Assembly: GCF_004570975.1 (NCBI RefSeq)
Contig: NZ_SPPC01000004.1
Location: forward strand, 1 to 64,000
DNA: 64,000 nt
Direction: 5' to 3'
DNA from: Barnesiella sp. WM24
GTDB taxonomy: Bacteria > Bacteroidota > Bacteroidia > Bacteroidales > Muribaculaceae
Shown here: positions 34,052-43,334 of the stretch, one piece after another
Layout of the letters: every line of letters starts with the position of its first letter
Position numbering within the stretch: position 1 is the first letter of the stretch
Notes under the pieces: generated by a model
Databases searched by the model: none
Seen by the model: only the letters and a program-made list of their open reading frames with translations
Told to the model about the DNA's origin: nothing
Translations under genes and position numbers: made by a program

Positions 34052-34996
34052 ATGGCGACAGAAAACACCAAATGCGTAATAATCGGCTCCGGACCCGCCG
34101 GATATACCGCAGCGATTTATGCTTCAAGAGCAAATATATCACCTATTCTATACGAAGGCATCCAGCCCGGAGGTCAGCTCACTACGACATCGGAAGTAGA
34201 GAATTTTCCCGGCTATCCGGAAGGGGTCATGGGCTCGCAGCTCATGGAGGACCTGCGCCGACAGGCATTGAGATTTGGCGCTGACATACGCAACGGCATA
34301 ATCAAGGATGTGGATTTCTCAGAGCGTCCGTTCAAGGTAACAGCCGATGACAACACAGTAATCCTTGCCGATACGGTAATCGTGGCTACAGGCGCGTCGG
34401 CGCGTTATCTCGGATTGCCCGACGAGCAGCGTTTTGCAGGATTGGGAGTGTCGGCATGTGCCACATGTGACGGATTTTTCTATCGCGGTAAAACTGTCGC
34501 TGTCGTAGGCGGCGGCGACACTGCATGTGAAGAGTCGCTCTACCTGAGCGGTCTTGCAAAACAGGTATATCTGATTGTCCGCAAAGACTTCCTTCGCGCG
34601 TCAAAGGTCATGCAGAAGCGCGTGATGGACAAAGAGAACATAACCGTACTCTTCAACACAAACACTCTCGGTCTATTCGGAGAGGAATTTCTTGAGGGGG
34701 CACATCTTGTAGAATTTGCCGGAACTGACAAGGAGCACAAGTTTGACATTAACATTGACGGATTCTTCCTTGCAATAGGACACAAGCCAAACACCGACAT
34801 ATTCCGTGGCAAGCTTGAACTTGACGACCAGGGCTACATCGTTCTGCCCGGAAAAAGCCAGGCGACGAGCGTTGAAGGCGTGTTTGCAGCAGGTGACGTA
34901 GCCGATTCCCACTATCAGCAGGCTATAACAGCAGCCGGCACAGGATGTCGTGCAGCACTTGATGCCGAGCATTTCCTCATGGAACATCAGCAGTAA
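34052..34996 (+). CDS. trxB: Thioredoxin-disulfide reductase
   Basis: The product is 314 residues. The N-terminal FAD motif is IIGSGPAGYTAAIYASRA. The redox-active CATC lies near residue 135 (ACATCDGFF), the NADPH motif is VVGGGDTACEE, and the C-terminal FAD contact is GVFAAGDVAD. It reduces thioredoxin with NADPH. The protein is cytosolic. It follows lolA by 44 bases and ends at a bidirectional terminator. Confidence 0.97.
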   Translation: MATENTKCVIIGSGPAGYTAAIYASRANISPILYEGIQPGGQLTTTSEVENFPGYPEGVMGSQLMEDLRRQALRFGADIRNGIIKDVDFSERPFKVTADDNTVILADTVIVATGASARYLGLPDEQRFAGLGVSACATCDGFFYRGKTVAVVGGGDTACEESLYLSGLAKQVYLIVRKDFLRASKVMQKRVMDKENITVLFNTNTLGLFGEEFLEGAHLVEFAGTDKEHKFDINIDGFFLAIGHKPNTDIFRGKLELDDQGYIVLPGKSQATSVEGVFAAGDVADSHYQQAITAAGTGCRAALDAEHFLMEHQQ

Positions 34997-35020
34997 GAGT
35001 CACAATATCTATAAAATAAC

Positions 35021-35054
35021 AAGGCGCCCAAGTCATAGTAGACCGGGGCGCCTT
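35021..35054. terminator. Bidirectional terminator between trxB and pullulanase gene
   Basis: AAGGCGCCC at 35021-35029 pairs with GGGCGCCTT at 35046-35054. The plus strand continues ATTTGTTG and the minus strand GTTATTTTAT, so it can end both convergent genes. Confidence 0.75.
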
Positions 35055-35074
35055 ATTTGTTGTTCACGCGTTAC

Positions 35075-37093
35075 TTATTTCTCTTTGGCAAGAATGAGTG
35101 CAGAGCGTGGCTCCACTGTGATTTTACCACCCTTTATGCGGTCGAAACCATCGGCAACAAGTTTGCCGTCGCGGGCAATCACAAGCCATTCGCCTCCGGC
35201 TATTTTAACGGTTTTGGACTCATTGCCTCCATTAAACACGACCTTGATTTCTTTCCATTCATCGCCATTGGCATGATTCTTTAGCGAGTAAGAAATAAGA
35301 TTAGACTCATTAACGTTGTCAAAAACCAGATTACGAGCCACATCTTCTGCAGTCGTCATGCGGAATGCCGGATGGCTCTTGCGCAGCTTTATAAGTTCTC
35401 GATAATAGTTGAACAGTTCCGCGTTGTCATGCTTCAACGTCCAGTCAATCGCATTGATAGAATCGGGCGACTTGTATGAGTTATGCACGCCCTTCTTATC
35501 GCGGAATATCTCTTCTCCGGCAAACATGAACGGAGTGCCTTGGGAAGTAAACACTATTGTCTCGGCAAGTTTATGGGCACGCTGACGGTCGGCGACACTC
35601 TCGTCAGGAAGTGATTTGGCAAGCTTGTCGGTAAGCATCAAGTCATCATGACACGACACATAGTTAATCACCTGTGCAGGAGAAAGAGCATAAGGCTTCT
35701 TTGAATTATTGCCTTTGGAATAATCAACCTGAGGATGAGCGGTCGCACCGACGATTCCTATTTTCACCGTCTCTTCAAGTCCGGGCTTTCCGGTAGCGAA
35801 ACCACGGTCTTTTTCATCAGTATAATGACCTTTTACAGCATCGCGCAGATCATCGCTGAATACAGCCACCTGAGGCATCGCAGATACATTTTCTTTTAAA
35901 GCTCTTCGCTCGACAGGAAGAGGCGAGTCACCTGCCGTCCATCCTTCGCCATACACAAATATGTCAGGATTAATCTTTTTCAGTTCGGCGACGACTTGAT
36001 TCATGGTCTCTGTGTCGTGGATAGCCATGAGGTCAAAGCGAAATCCGTCAATATGATATTCCTTTGCCCAATACTTAACCGAATTTACGATGAAGTCGCG
36101 CATCTGCCTGCGCTCGGAGGCTGTCTCGTTGCCACACCCCGACGCATCGCTGTAAGTGCCGTCAGGACGGTGGCGGTAGAAGTAGCCGGGAGCAGTCAAT
36201 GAGAAATTGGAGTCATCGTTTTGTGCCGTGTGATTGTAGACCACATCCATAACTACACCGATTCCTGCATCGTGCAACGCCTTGACCATCTCCTTCATCT
36301 CTCGGATTCTGACAAGCGGGTCAACCGGATTGGTCGAATAGCTTCCCTCGGGTGCATTATAATTAAGCGGGTCATATCCCCAGTTATAGCCGTTTTCCGA
36401 CAGGCGGGTCTCGTCAACGCTGTTATAGTCATAAGAAGGCAGGATATGGACGTGGGTCACACCAAGCTCTTTAAGATGCTCGATACCGGTCTTGTCGCCA
36501 AGCGACGAAACGGCATCATGCTCTGTAAGGGCTAAAAACTTGCCCTTGTTAACAATGCCCGACGACGGATGCATGGAAAAATCCCTGTGATGCATCTCGT
36601 AAATCACAGCATCATTTATATTAGTGATTGCCGGGCCATGATCCGAATCCCAGCCTTCAGGATTGGTTTCGGCAAAATTGATTACAGCCCCGCGCTCTCC
36701 GTTTACACCGACAGCCTTCGCCCAGATACCCGGGGTCTCCTGCAGCCATTTCCCTCTATGTTTTATAGAAAATGTATAGAACTTACCGTAAAGAGGCTTT
36801 TCAACTTCGGCTCGCCACACTCCGTGGCTGCCACGTTTCATCACGAGCGAATCTTCAGCAGCCGAATTGCGTCCGGTAGGATAGATATAGACTTTCACAG
36901 CCTCTGCTTCAGGCGACCAAAGAGCAAATTTTGTAGTTTCGGGAGTAACCGTCAATTCAAGATCATCTCCGTCGTAAGTGTCAAATGTAGAATACACGGT
37001 ATCAATATCGGCTGCAAAGGCACAAGTGCCATAAACAAATGACGCCGCGGCAACAGCCGTTTTTGCACACAGCTTCATAGCATAAAACTTCAT
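35075..37093 (-). CDS. Secreted type I pullulanase (GH13)
   Basis: The product is 672 residues with a signal peptide (LCAKTAVAAASFVYGTCAFA). An N-terminal CBM48-like domain is followed by a GH13 barrel. The pullulanase hallmark YNWGYDP is near residue 235. The barrel shows VVMDVVYNHT, then the nucleophile Asp in DGFRFDLMA, the acid/base Glu in VYGEGWTAG and NYVSCHDD. It cuts alpha-1,6 branches of pullulan, glycogen or starch. The signal peptide places it in the periplasm or at the surface. No susCD pair is nearby. Confidence 0.9.
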   Translation of the reverse strand: MKFYAMKLCAKTAVAAASFVYGTCAFAADIDTVYSTFDTYDGDDLELTVTPETTKFALWSPEAEAVKVYIYPTGRNSAAEDSLVMKRGSHGVWRAEVEKPLYGKFYTFSIKHRGKWLQETPGIWAKAVGVNGERGAVINFAETNPEGWDSDHGPAITNINDAVIYEMHHRDFSMHPSSGIVNKGKFLALTEHDAVSSLGDKTGIEHLKELGVTHVHILPSYDYNSVDETRLSENGYNWGYDPLNYNAPEGSYSTNPVDPLVRIREMKEMVKALHDAGIGVVMDVVYNHTAQNDDSNFSLTAPGYFYRHRPDGTYSDASGCGNETASERRQMRDFIVNSVKYWAKEYHIDGFRFDLMAIHDTETMNQVVAELKKINPDIFVYGEGWTAGDSPLPVERRALKENVSAMPQVAVFSDDLRDAVKGHYTDEKDRGFATGKPGLEETVKIGIVGATAHPQVDYSKGNNSKKPYALSPAQVINYVSCHDDLMLTDKLAKSLPDESVADRQRAHKLAETIVFTSQGTPFMFAGEEIFRDKKGVHNSYKSPDSINAIDWTLKHDNAELFNYYRELIKLRKSHPAFRMTTAEDVARNLVFDNVNESNLISYSLKNHANGDEWKEIKVVFNGGNESKTVKIAGGEWLVIARDGKLVADGFDRIKGGKITVEPRSALILAKEK

Positions 37094-37196
37094 TAAAATG
37101 ATTAATAGAGAAATTTAAAATATAAGACAACATAAACACAAAAGCACACCAATCACCGACATAAGCAGGAGACTATAGCCCCTCCTTACGCCAGAA

Positions 37197-37508
37197 TCAG
37201 CGCACTACTATCTTCTTAGACCAGTCCTTACACTTGACAATGTAGTAGCCTTGCGGCAAGTCAACCGTAACTGACTCGGCGACATCTATCGACTTAACCA
37301 TCTGCCCGGTTATAGAGTAGATGTTGAAATGATGGACTTCTCCGTCAGTAACAGTAAGTTCAATACCCTGCGGCACTGCTTTCATCAAGGGAGCGGAAGT
37401 GGTCACGGAAGATGCAAAGTCATCATCGACGGGCTGCGCGAAAGGAATCGCCGGCATTACCAATGCCATGCAAGCCACAATAGCCAATGTCATGATTTTT
37501 TTCTTCAT
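37197..37508 (-). CDS. Small secreted protein with a T9SS-type-A-like tail
   Basis: The product is 103 residues from ATG 37508. A signal peptide (IMTLAIVACMALVMPAIPFA) is followed by a short linker and a domain ending FNIYSITGQMVKSIDVAESV, then LPQGYYIVKCKDWSKKIVVR. That ending resembles the Por-type C-terminal sorting domain, which normally sits behind a large cargo. Here the domain is almost the whole protein. A -7 box TATCTTTG lies at 37543-37536. Confidence 0.65.
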   Translation of the reverse strand: MKKKIMTLAIVACMALVMPAIPFAQPVDDDFASSVTTSAPLMKAVPQGIELTVTDGEVHHFNIYSITGQMVKSIDVAESVTVDLPQGYYIVKCKDWSKKIVVR

Positions 37509-37535
37509 ATCCACAATTCCGGTATTAACTATCTA

Positions 37536-37543
37536 CAAAGATA
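37536..37543 (-). promoter_or_regulatory. -7 promoter box for the small secreted protein
   Basis: On the minus strand this reads TATCTTTG, matching TAnnTTTG, 28 bases before the ATG at 37508. Confidence 0.55.
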
Positions 37544-37592
37544 AAACTTTTTTATTAAATCAGCAAATCTTACACAATAATTCTTCAATTTA

Positions 37593-37829
37593 TCAGTTGC
37601 AGATAATTGTGTAAAAGGGAGGAAACAATCCGAAGCTTTCATCAATATCCCTGCCGGTCGGTTGCGACATCAGCCTTATGATTTCCTCGCGTGTATGGTA
37701 GACATTGTTTATCTCCATTGTTATCCGCAAGGCTTCCTGGCTGAGAGAGTGCATTTTCTCATGAACAGGACTCCCGGCAGGGATAAGCCTGCCGGAGTCC
37801 ATAGTCCTGATAAATTCTTATGTTGTCAT
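37593..37829 (-). pseudogene. Sugar O-acetyltransferase relic (nonsense and 3' truncation)
   Basis: Translation from ATG 37829 gives M-T-T-stop, and the same frame continues EFIRTMDSGRLIPAGSP. It then runs through VHEKMHSLSQEALRITMEIN and DESFGLFPPFYT, the N-terminal part of a maltose/galactoside-type O-acetyltransferase. After FYT the family should continue into the hexapeptide barrel, but the frame stops at 37593. It is thus inactivated twice: TAA at codon 4 and loss of the catalytic barrel. Its ATG lies three bases after the hydrolase stop, so it was once the second gene of that operon. Confidence 0.7.
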
Positions 37830-37832
37830 AGC

Positions 37833-38915
37833 TCAATCGTTTTTCGGCATCTGTGTATTGAAAAATGCTGCAATCTGATTCATCGGGATTTTTTCAAGAT
37901 TATCATAGAGGTCACAATGGGTTGCATCGGCGACAATCAGAAGCTCCTTATTGTCACCATGCAACAGCTTGAATGTATCCTCCCCGAAATATCGCGAGTG
38001 AGCATTCTCTCCATGCACAATCATCACCGCATTGTCAAGTTCGCCGGCATATTCAAAAAACCGGAAATTCATAAACGGCAATGCTGATGTCACATTCCAT
38101 CCATCGGTGGAATTGCCGGAACGCTCATGATAACCACGCGGTGTCTTATAATAGGCATGGTAATCCTTTACAAACCGGGGTGCATCGTCGGGAAGCGGGT
38201 CAACGACACCTCCGGCACGCTGATACCTGCCATTCCGGTAATCCTCGGTGCGCTGTGCAGCCAGAGCGGCACGAGAGGCATTGCGCTTCTCCTTTGAATT
38301 ATCGGCATCAAAATAACCGTTTGCAGTAACACGGGTCATATCATACATAGTGGAGGCGACAGTAGCCTTTATCCTCGGGTCATTGATTGCAGCCTGGATA
38401 GCGATACCACCCCACCCGCATATACCCAAGATGCCGATGCGGTCGGCATCAACCTGCGGATGAACCGACAGGAAATCCACTGCGGCTGAAAAATCCTCGA
38501 CATTAATGTCGGGCGATGCTACACGGCGCGGCTCACCCCCGCTCTCCCCCGTGAAAGACGGGTCGAAGGCTATCGTAAGAAAACCGCGTTCTGCAAGCTG
38601 CTGGGCATACAGACCCGAGCTTTGCTCCTTGACAGCGCCAAAAGGTCCGCTGACAGCAATCGCGGGCAGCTTGCCTTCCGCCCCTGCAGGCACATACATG
38701 TCAGCAACAAGAGTTATGCCATAGCGGTTGACAAAAGTCACCTTGCCATGATTCACTTTGTCACTTTTAGGAAAAGTCTTGTCCCACTCCTGCCCGAGGG
38801 CAAGTTTTTCAATCGGGGCAACAGTTGTGTTTGTGTTCAAATTATTCATATCCTGAGATTTTGTTATTAGTATTCCTAAGACTAATAGTGTAATTAAACC
38901 GGCATATCTTTTCAT
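37833..38915 (-). CDS. Alpha/beta hydrolase with a cysteine nucleophile, dienelactone-hydrolase-like
   Basis: The product is 360 residues. A hydrophobic N-terminus (LITLLVLGILITKSQ) suggests export or an anchor. The fold marks are FVNRYGITLVADMYVPAG, then DPSFTGESGGEP, the nucleophile elbow GILGICGWGGIAI where Cys replaces the usual Ser, and VHGENAHSRYF with ADATHCDLYD for the acid and His. Cys nucleophiles are known in dienelactone hydrolase. The promoter box TAACTTTG is at 38945-38938. An AraC gene is divergent, 129 bases away, and may control it. Confidence 0.85.
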   Translation of the reverse strand: MKRYAGLITLLVLGILITKSQDMNNLNTNTTVAPIEKLALGQEWDKTFPKSDKVNHGKVTFVNRYGITLVADMYVPAGAEGKLPAIAVSGPFGAVKEQSSGLYAQQLAERGFLTIAFDPSFTGESGGEPRRVASPDINVEDFSAAVDFLSVHPQVDADRIGILGICGWGGIAIQAAINDPRIKATVASTMYDMTRVTANGYFDADNSKEKRNASRAALAAQRTEDYRNGRYQRAGGVVDPLPDDAPRFVKDYHAYYKTPRGYHERSGNSTDGWNVTSALPFMNFRFFEYAGELDNAVMIVHGENAHSRYFGEDTFKLLHGDNKELLIVADATHCDLYDNLEKIPMNQIAAFFNTQMPKND

Positions 38916-38937
38916 ATTGTCAATTTTTCTTCGGATG

Positions 38938-38945
38938 CAAAGTTA
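38938..38945 (-). promoter_or_regulatory. -7 promoter box for the alpha/beta hydrolase
   Basis: On the minus strand this reads TAACTTTG, an exact TAnnTTTG match, 23 bases before the ATG at 38915, with TTGG about 20 bases further upstream as a possible -33 element. Confidence 0.6.
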
Positions 38946-39043
38946 ACCGGTTCACCGTCCAATCTCATACCTCAATTAAGGTAATACAAACCATAATTGC
39001 GGAGATGTATATATATGCCTCAAATTTTTCTTATTTTTGCAAC

Positions 39044-39964
39044 ATGAAACATGACACCATAACAGTAAAGCTCGACTCCATAGATGCTTACAACAAGCTT
39101 TATGGACTGAAAACCCTTCACCCTTTGGTGACAGTGATAAACCTTACCGAGGCAACCCGTATAGTAAATCATATTCAGGTGGATTACGGTGTGTATGCCC
39201 TGTTTCTTAAAAATGGAGTAAGCTGCTCCTTGAAATATGGCAGACAGACCTATGATTATCAGGAAGGAACTGTGGTAAGTTTTTCTCCGGGACAAATCAT
39301 AGGTGTGGAAAACGAAACCGACGAACTGGCACCTGATGTCATCGGTCTGATGTTTCATCCCGACCTCATCTATAAGACGGCACTTGCCGCAAAAATCAAA
39401 AATTACGGCTTCTTTGACTATTCTCAACGCGAGGCGTTACACCTGTCAGCCGATGAAAGGGCGCTGTTTATAGAGTGTCTTGACCATATAAAGGCAGAGA
39501 TTGAGCATCCGGTGGACAAGCACACAGCGGAGATTGTGGCAAGCCATATCCAGGTACTCCTCGATTACATGACTCGCTTCTATGAACGACAGTTCATAAC
39601 ACGCCGCAAAGTCAATTCCGACATGCTGACCAAATTTGAGAAAGCGCTAAAGGAATATTATGTTGCGGGACATGGCAAAAATGGCATACCGACAGTAAAC
39701 CACTTTGCAGAAACAGTCAATCTCACCCCGGGATATTTCGGCGACCTTGTAAAGAAAGAGACCGGCAAAACCGCCCAGGAGATTATCTCGCTCCGGATAA
39801 TAGAGTTTGCCAAAGAGCGACTGTCCAACAGCAATGACGACATTAACCTCATCGCCTATGACCTCGGATTTCAATATCCGCAACATTTCTCCCGCATGTT
39901 CAAGCGCATCACCGGTGTAAGCCCTTCCCAATACAGGGCGGGACAAAACCCGCCTGCCATGTAA
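39044..39964 (+). CDS. AraC-family transcriptional regulator
   Basis: The product is 306 residues from ATG 39044. The N-terminal cupin-like sensing domain spans about 1-150. The C-terminal double helix-turn-helix has HFAETVNLTPGYFGDLVKKE and DLGFQYPQHFSRMFKRITG with the family end GVSPSQYR. A start at 39005 would add 13 residues ahead of a TATTTTTG box (39032-39039) and is less likely. It diverges from the Cys-nucleophile hydrolase and probably regulates it, judging by position. Confidence 0.9.
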   Translation: MKHDTITVKLDSIDAYNKLYGLKTLHPLVTVINLTEATRIVNHIQVDYGVYALFLKNGVSCSLKYGRQTYDYQEGTVVSFSPGQIIGVENETDELAPDVIGLMFHPDLIYKTALAAKIKNYGFFDYSQREALHLSADERALFIECLDHIKAEIEHPVDKHTAEIVASHIQVLLDYMTRFYERQFITRRKVNSDMLTKFEKALKEYYVAGHGKNGIPTVNHFAETVNLTPGYFGDLVKKETGKTAQEIISLRIIEFAKERLSNSNDDINLIAYDLGFQYPQHFSRMFKRITGVSPSQYRAGQNPPAM

Positions 39965-40053
39965 TACCCCGTTACACAACAATCGTAAACGCGGTTTATT
40001 GAATGAATCGGGCGTTTGGCTGAATATTTTATTTACGGAAAGTGTTTTTTTGC

Positions 40054-40061
40054 TATTTTTG
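40054..40061 (+). promoter_or_regulatory. -7 promoter box for the histidine-kinase gene
   Basis: TATTTTTG matches TAnnTTTG and lies 27 bases before the ATG at 40089. Confidence 0.5.
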
Positions 40062-40088
40062 TCATTATTCATAAAAACCTAAAGTCTG

Positions 40089-41180
40089 ATGGCAAAAAAT
40101 CGCAGCCGCACAACCGAAACGACAGTCTATCTTGTATTATGGCTCATAGCCATAGGCATGTATCTGCTTGATGCCATGCGCAATAGGGCTCAACTGTCAG
40201 AGCCTCTCGTAGACATTAATGTAATCAGGGCAATACTGCACACATTCGTGCCCTTTCTTTTGTTGTTCCTTATCAACAACAATATACTGATACCACGACT
40301 GTTGCTTAGAAACAAGATACTACCCTACTTTCTCTGCACGGCAGTCACAATAATATGTATATGGGTCTACCAGTTTTTCGACTTCACCCATGCAGTAGAG
40401 ACCATGCCCAAAGGGATGCATCCACAGCCTCATCCCCACATGCGCCCGCTTCTGCCGCTTCCTTTGCTGATGGACTTCACCTACGCATTGCTTGTCGTAG
40501 GGTGCAATCTGTCTATCGCACTGATGTTCCAGCGATTTGACGACAAGCTGGAGAAAGAGAGCCTCATGAAAGCAAATGCCGAAAACCAGCTCGCATATCT
40601 GAAAGCACAGATCAATCCTCATTTCTACATGAACATGCTCAACAACATCCACGGGATGATTGAGATAAACCCGGAAAAAGCGCAGTCGATGGTAATAGAC
40701 CTCTCCCATCTTATGCGCTACATGCTCTACGAGAGTTCCAAGCCCGAGATTCCCCTCTCGGAAGAAATCGCATTTCTCAGCAATTACATGAACCTCATGA
40801 GACTGCGTTTCCCGGAAAATCTTGTGACAGTGACCGCTGAATTTCCTGACAGTCAAGAAATATCGGGCATAAACTTGCCGCCACTTCTTTTCCTTGTATT
40901 CATCGAAAACGCTTTCAAGCATGGCATAAGCTATCAGGAAGCATCATTCATAGCCGTCAACATCAGTGTTACCGCCGACTCGATTCACTTCAGCTGCATG
41001 AACAGCAACCATGCCAAAACGACAGAGAATATCGAACATATCGGAATCGGGCTTAAAAATGTAAGACAGCGTCTTTCCATAATATATGGCGACAGCTCGT
41101 CGCTTGAACTAAACGAGACAGCATCCACATATACAATCAATCTCACAATCCCCACACAATGTCACTCAAAACACTCATAA
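40089..41180 (+). CDS. LytS/YehU-type sensor histidine kinase
   Basis: The product is 363 residues. Four membrane helices lie in residues 10-155, including a His-rich loop (GMHPQPHPHMRP) between helices 3 and 4. The kinase core has the phospho-acceptor His in QINPHFYMNMLNNIH near residue 178, an N-box FIENAFKHG and a G-box GIGLKNVRQRL. It would phosphorylate the LytTR regulator whose gene overlaps its end by 22 bases. The His-rich loop may sense a metal or pH, which is speculation. An ABC export operon follows. Confidence 0.9.
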   Translation: MAKNRSRTTETTVYLVLWLIAIGMYLLDAMRNRAQLSEPLVDINVIRAILHTFVPFLLLFLINNNILIPRLLLRNKILPYFLCTAVTIICIWVYQFFDFTHAVETMPKGMHPQPHPHMRPLLPLPLLMDFTYALLVVGCNLSIALMFQRFDDKLEKESLMKANAENQLAYLKAQINPHFYMNMLNNIHGMIEINPEKAQSMVIDLSHLMRYMLYESSKPEIPLSEEIAFLSNYMNLMRLRFPENLVTVTAEFPDSQEISGINLPPLLFLVFIENAFKHGISYQEASFIAVNISVTADSIHFSCMNSNHAKTTENIEHIGIGLKNVRQRLSIIYGDSSSLELNETASTYTINLTIPTQCHSKHS

Positions 41181-41896
41181 TCGACGACGAACCGATAGCT
41201 CTTGAAAAGCTGAAAAGCTACGTGGAGAAGACCCCGTCGCTGCTGCTTGCCGGAGCATGTGGCAACGGTATCGAAGCTGCCGCCTTTCTCTCTGCCGATA
41301 AGCCCGATCTCATAATCACCGACATCAACATGCCCGACCTTAACGGAATGGACTTTGTTAAAACTCTGTCAGACGCTCCGATGATAATATTTACCACCGC
41401 CTATCCGCAATACGCGGTGGAAAGCTACAAAGTGTCGGCTGTCGACTATATCCTGAAGCCATACGGATATGTCGAGTTCACGAAAGCTGTCAACAAGGCA
41501 CTGGAGCTACATGCCGCCAAAAATGCATGCCGTCCACAGGCGTCACATCCCGAATTGTCCGACTCCCTGTTTGTAAAGACCGACTACCGCTATGTACGTG
41601 TGTCGCTATCCGACATCCGATTCATAAAAGGCTATGGCGAGTATCTGCAAATTTACACCACCGACAAGAGCACCCCTATAGTGACACTGAGTTCATTTGC
41701 GGCAATAAAGGAGCGTCTTCCCGAAAACTTCCTCCAAGTCCACCGCTCTTACATCATTAACATGAACCAAGTGGAGCAGATTGAGCGTAACCGAGTGGTG
41801 ATGGATGCGGAAAACTATATACCTGTAGGCGACAGTTATAAGCTGACATTCCTTGACTACCTTAATTCCCATGCAGTAGGCAAAGCCGCCAAATAG
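41159..41896 (+). CDS. LytTR-family response regulator
   Basis: The product is 245 residues. The receiver shows IIDDEP, the phospho-acceptor Asp in LIITDINMPD near residue 57, TTAY and ILKPYGY. The C-terminal LytTR DNA-binding domain has FIKGYGEYLQIYT and LPENFLQVHRSYIINMNQV. It is encoded 22 bases inside the kinase gene, so the two proteins are produced together. A terminator separates it from the TolC gene. The export operon is its likely target by position. Confidence 0.92.
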   Translation: MSLKTLIIDDEPIALEKLKSYVEKTPSLLLAGACGNGIEAAAFLSADKPDLIITDINMPDLNGMDFVKTLSDAPMIIFTTAYPQYAVESYKVSAVDYILKPYGYVEFTKAVNKALELHAAKNACRPQASHPELSDSLFVKTDYRYVRVSLSDIRFIKGYGEYLQIYTTDKSTPIVTLSSFAAIKERLPENFLQVHRSYIINMNQVEQIERNRVVMDAENYIPVGDSYKLTFLDYLNSHAVGKAAK

Positions 41897-41927
41897 ACGG
41901 GAGCGTGCAGATTCGTTGAACGATAAG

Positions 41928-41970
41928 GGTGATTGGTTGAAGTTATTTCATCAATCACCTTTTATTATTT
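41928..41970 (+). terminator. Terminator between response regulator and tolC-like gene
   Basis: GGTGATTG at 41928-41935 pairs with CAATCACC at 41952-41959, with TTGA/TCA pairs inside, followed by TTTTATTATTT. It separates the two-component operon from the export operon. Confidence 0.75.
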
Positions 41971-42008
41971 AATATTGCACCATGATTAACAACCCGAAAT
42001 TATTTGCA

Positions 42009-43301
42009 ATGAAGAATTACGTAATTCCCTTGATGCTTTGTCTTGTCCCGACAGTGGGTGTCTCACAGACATGGACCTACTCCGACTGCGTGGAATATGC
42101 ACGGGAACATAACATCTCACTTCAGAAATCACGATTGAACGAGGAGACTGCGGAGTACAATCTCGAGGAGGCAAAAGCTCAGTGGCAGCCATCACTTGAC
42201 TTTGCCACATCCCATTCATTTTCCAATTATCCCTGGAACGAGGGAACCAACAATTCCTACAACAGTTCCTACGGTCTTAACGCGGGATGGACAGTATGGA
42301 ACGGCGGTCAACGTGAAAACAGCATAAAGCAAAACAAGCTCATCACTGAAATAAACCGCCTGACTACAGGCGAACTCATGCGCAGCCTTGAAACCGACCT
42401 CCTGCAAGTGTACATGAACATCCTTTATGCCAAGGAGGCAATAGCCATTTATGAGGAGGCAGTAAAGGTAAGTCAGGCACAGAGTGACCGCGCAAGACAG
42501 CTTATGGATGCCGGTAAACTGTCGAGAGTAGACTATGCCCAGCTAAACGCACAATATGAACAAGACCGTTACTCGCTGGTAAATGCACAAAGCACATACG
42601 ACACCAGGCGCATGGAGCTAAAACAGTTGCTTGAACTCGGAATTGACTCCGACATCACCCTCGCCGATGTCGAATGGACCACCGAGCAAGTGCTCGCATC
42701 ACTTCCGCCGCTTGCCGAAAGCTATCAGCTCGCACTTGACACCGACCTGCGCCTGCAGGCACTCGAAATCGGCAAGGAATCATCGGAACTCGATGTAGCC
42801 ATCGCCAAAGCGGGACGCTTGCCCAAAATATCGCTCAACGCAGGCGTCGGCACCGGCTATATCGCACCCGGGAAGGCATTTGGCACTTCAATGAAACAAA
42901 GCTGGAACGAATCAATCGGACTCACTCTGTCAATACCTATCGCCGACAATAAAAAGACAAAGACGGCTGTGGCAAGAGCACGTGTCGCACAACTCGACGC
43001 CCAGCTTGACATCAACCAGCGCCACTCCGACATAGCCACGCTCATTGAAAACTGGTATATCGACACCCGCTCGGCACAATCCAGATTTTCAGCCGCACAG
43101 ACACAGCTCGAATCAGCACAGTTAAGCGACGAACTTACCAACGAACGCTTCAATCTCGGCTACGTGAACACAGTCGAGCTGATGACTTCCCACAAGGCAT
43201 ACATCGAGGCACGCCACTCCTTGCTTCAATCCAAATACATGGCGATGCTCGGACTGAAAATGATTGAATTTTACCGTAATTCAACCGTGGCTCTTCCGTA
43301 G
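42009..43301 (+). CDS. TolC-family outer-membrane efflux protein
   Basis: The product is 430 residues from ATG 42009, which begins a clean signal peptide (YVIPLMLCLVPTVGVSQ). An upstream ATG at 41982 would add nine residues. The two TolC repeats are visible: TYSDCVEYAREHNISLQKSR and the repeat near QLALDTDLRLQALEIGKESS. The helical hairpins include SQAQSDRARQLMDAGKLSRV and DELTNERFNLGYVNTVELM. It would be the outer-membrane duct of the MacAB-like pump encoded next. Confidence 0.88.
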   Translation: MKNYVIPLMLCLVPTVGVSQTWTYSDCVEYAREHNISLQKSRLNEETAEYNLEEAKAQWQPSLDFATSHSFSNYPWNEGTNNSYNSSYGLNAGWTVWNGGQRENSIKQNKLITEINRLTTGELMRSLETDLLQVYMNILYAKEAIAIYEEAVKVSQAQSDRARQLMDAGKLSRVDYAQLNAQYEQDRYSLVNAQSTYDTRRMELKQLLELGIDSDITLADVEWTTEQVLASLPPLAESYQLALDTDLRLQALEIGKESSELDVAIAKAGRLPKISLNAGVGTGYIAPGKAFGTSMKQSWNESIGLTLSIPIADNKKTKTAVARARVAQLDAQLDINQRHSDIATLIENWYIDTRSAQSRFSAAQTQLESAQLSDELTNERFNLGYVNTVELMTSHKAYIEARHSLLQSKYMAMLGLKMIEFYRNSTVALP

Positions 43302-43334
43302 ACAAATTAAATAATAACCACATCTCACACAGAT

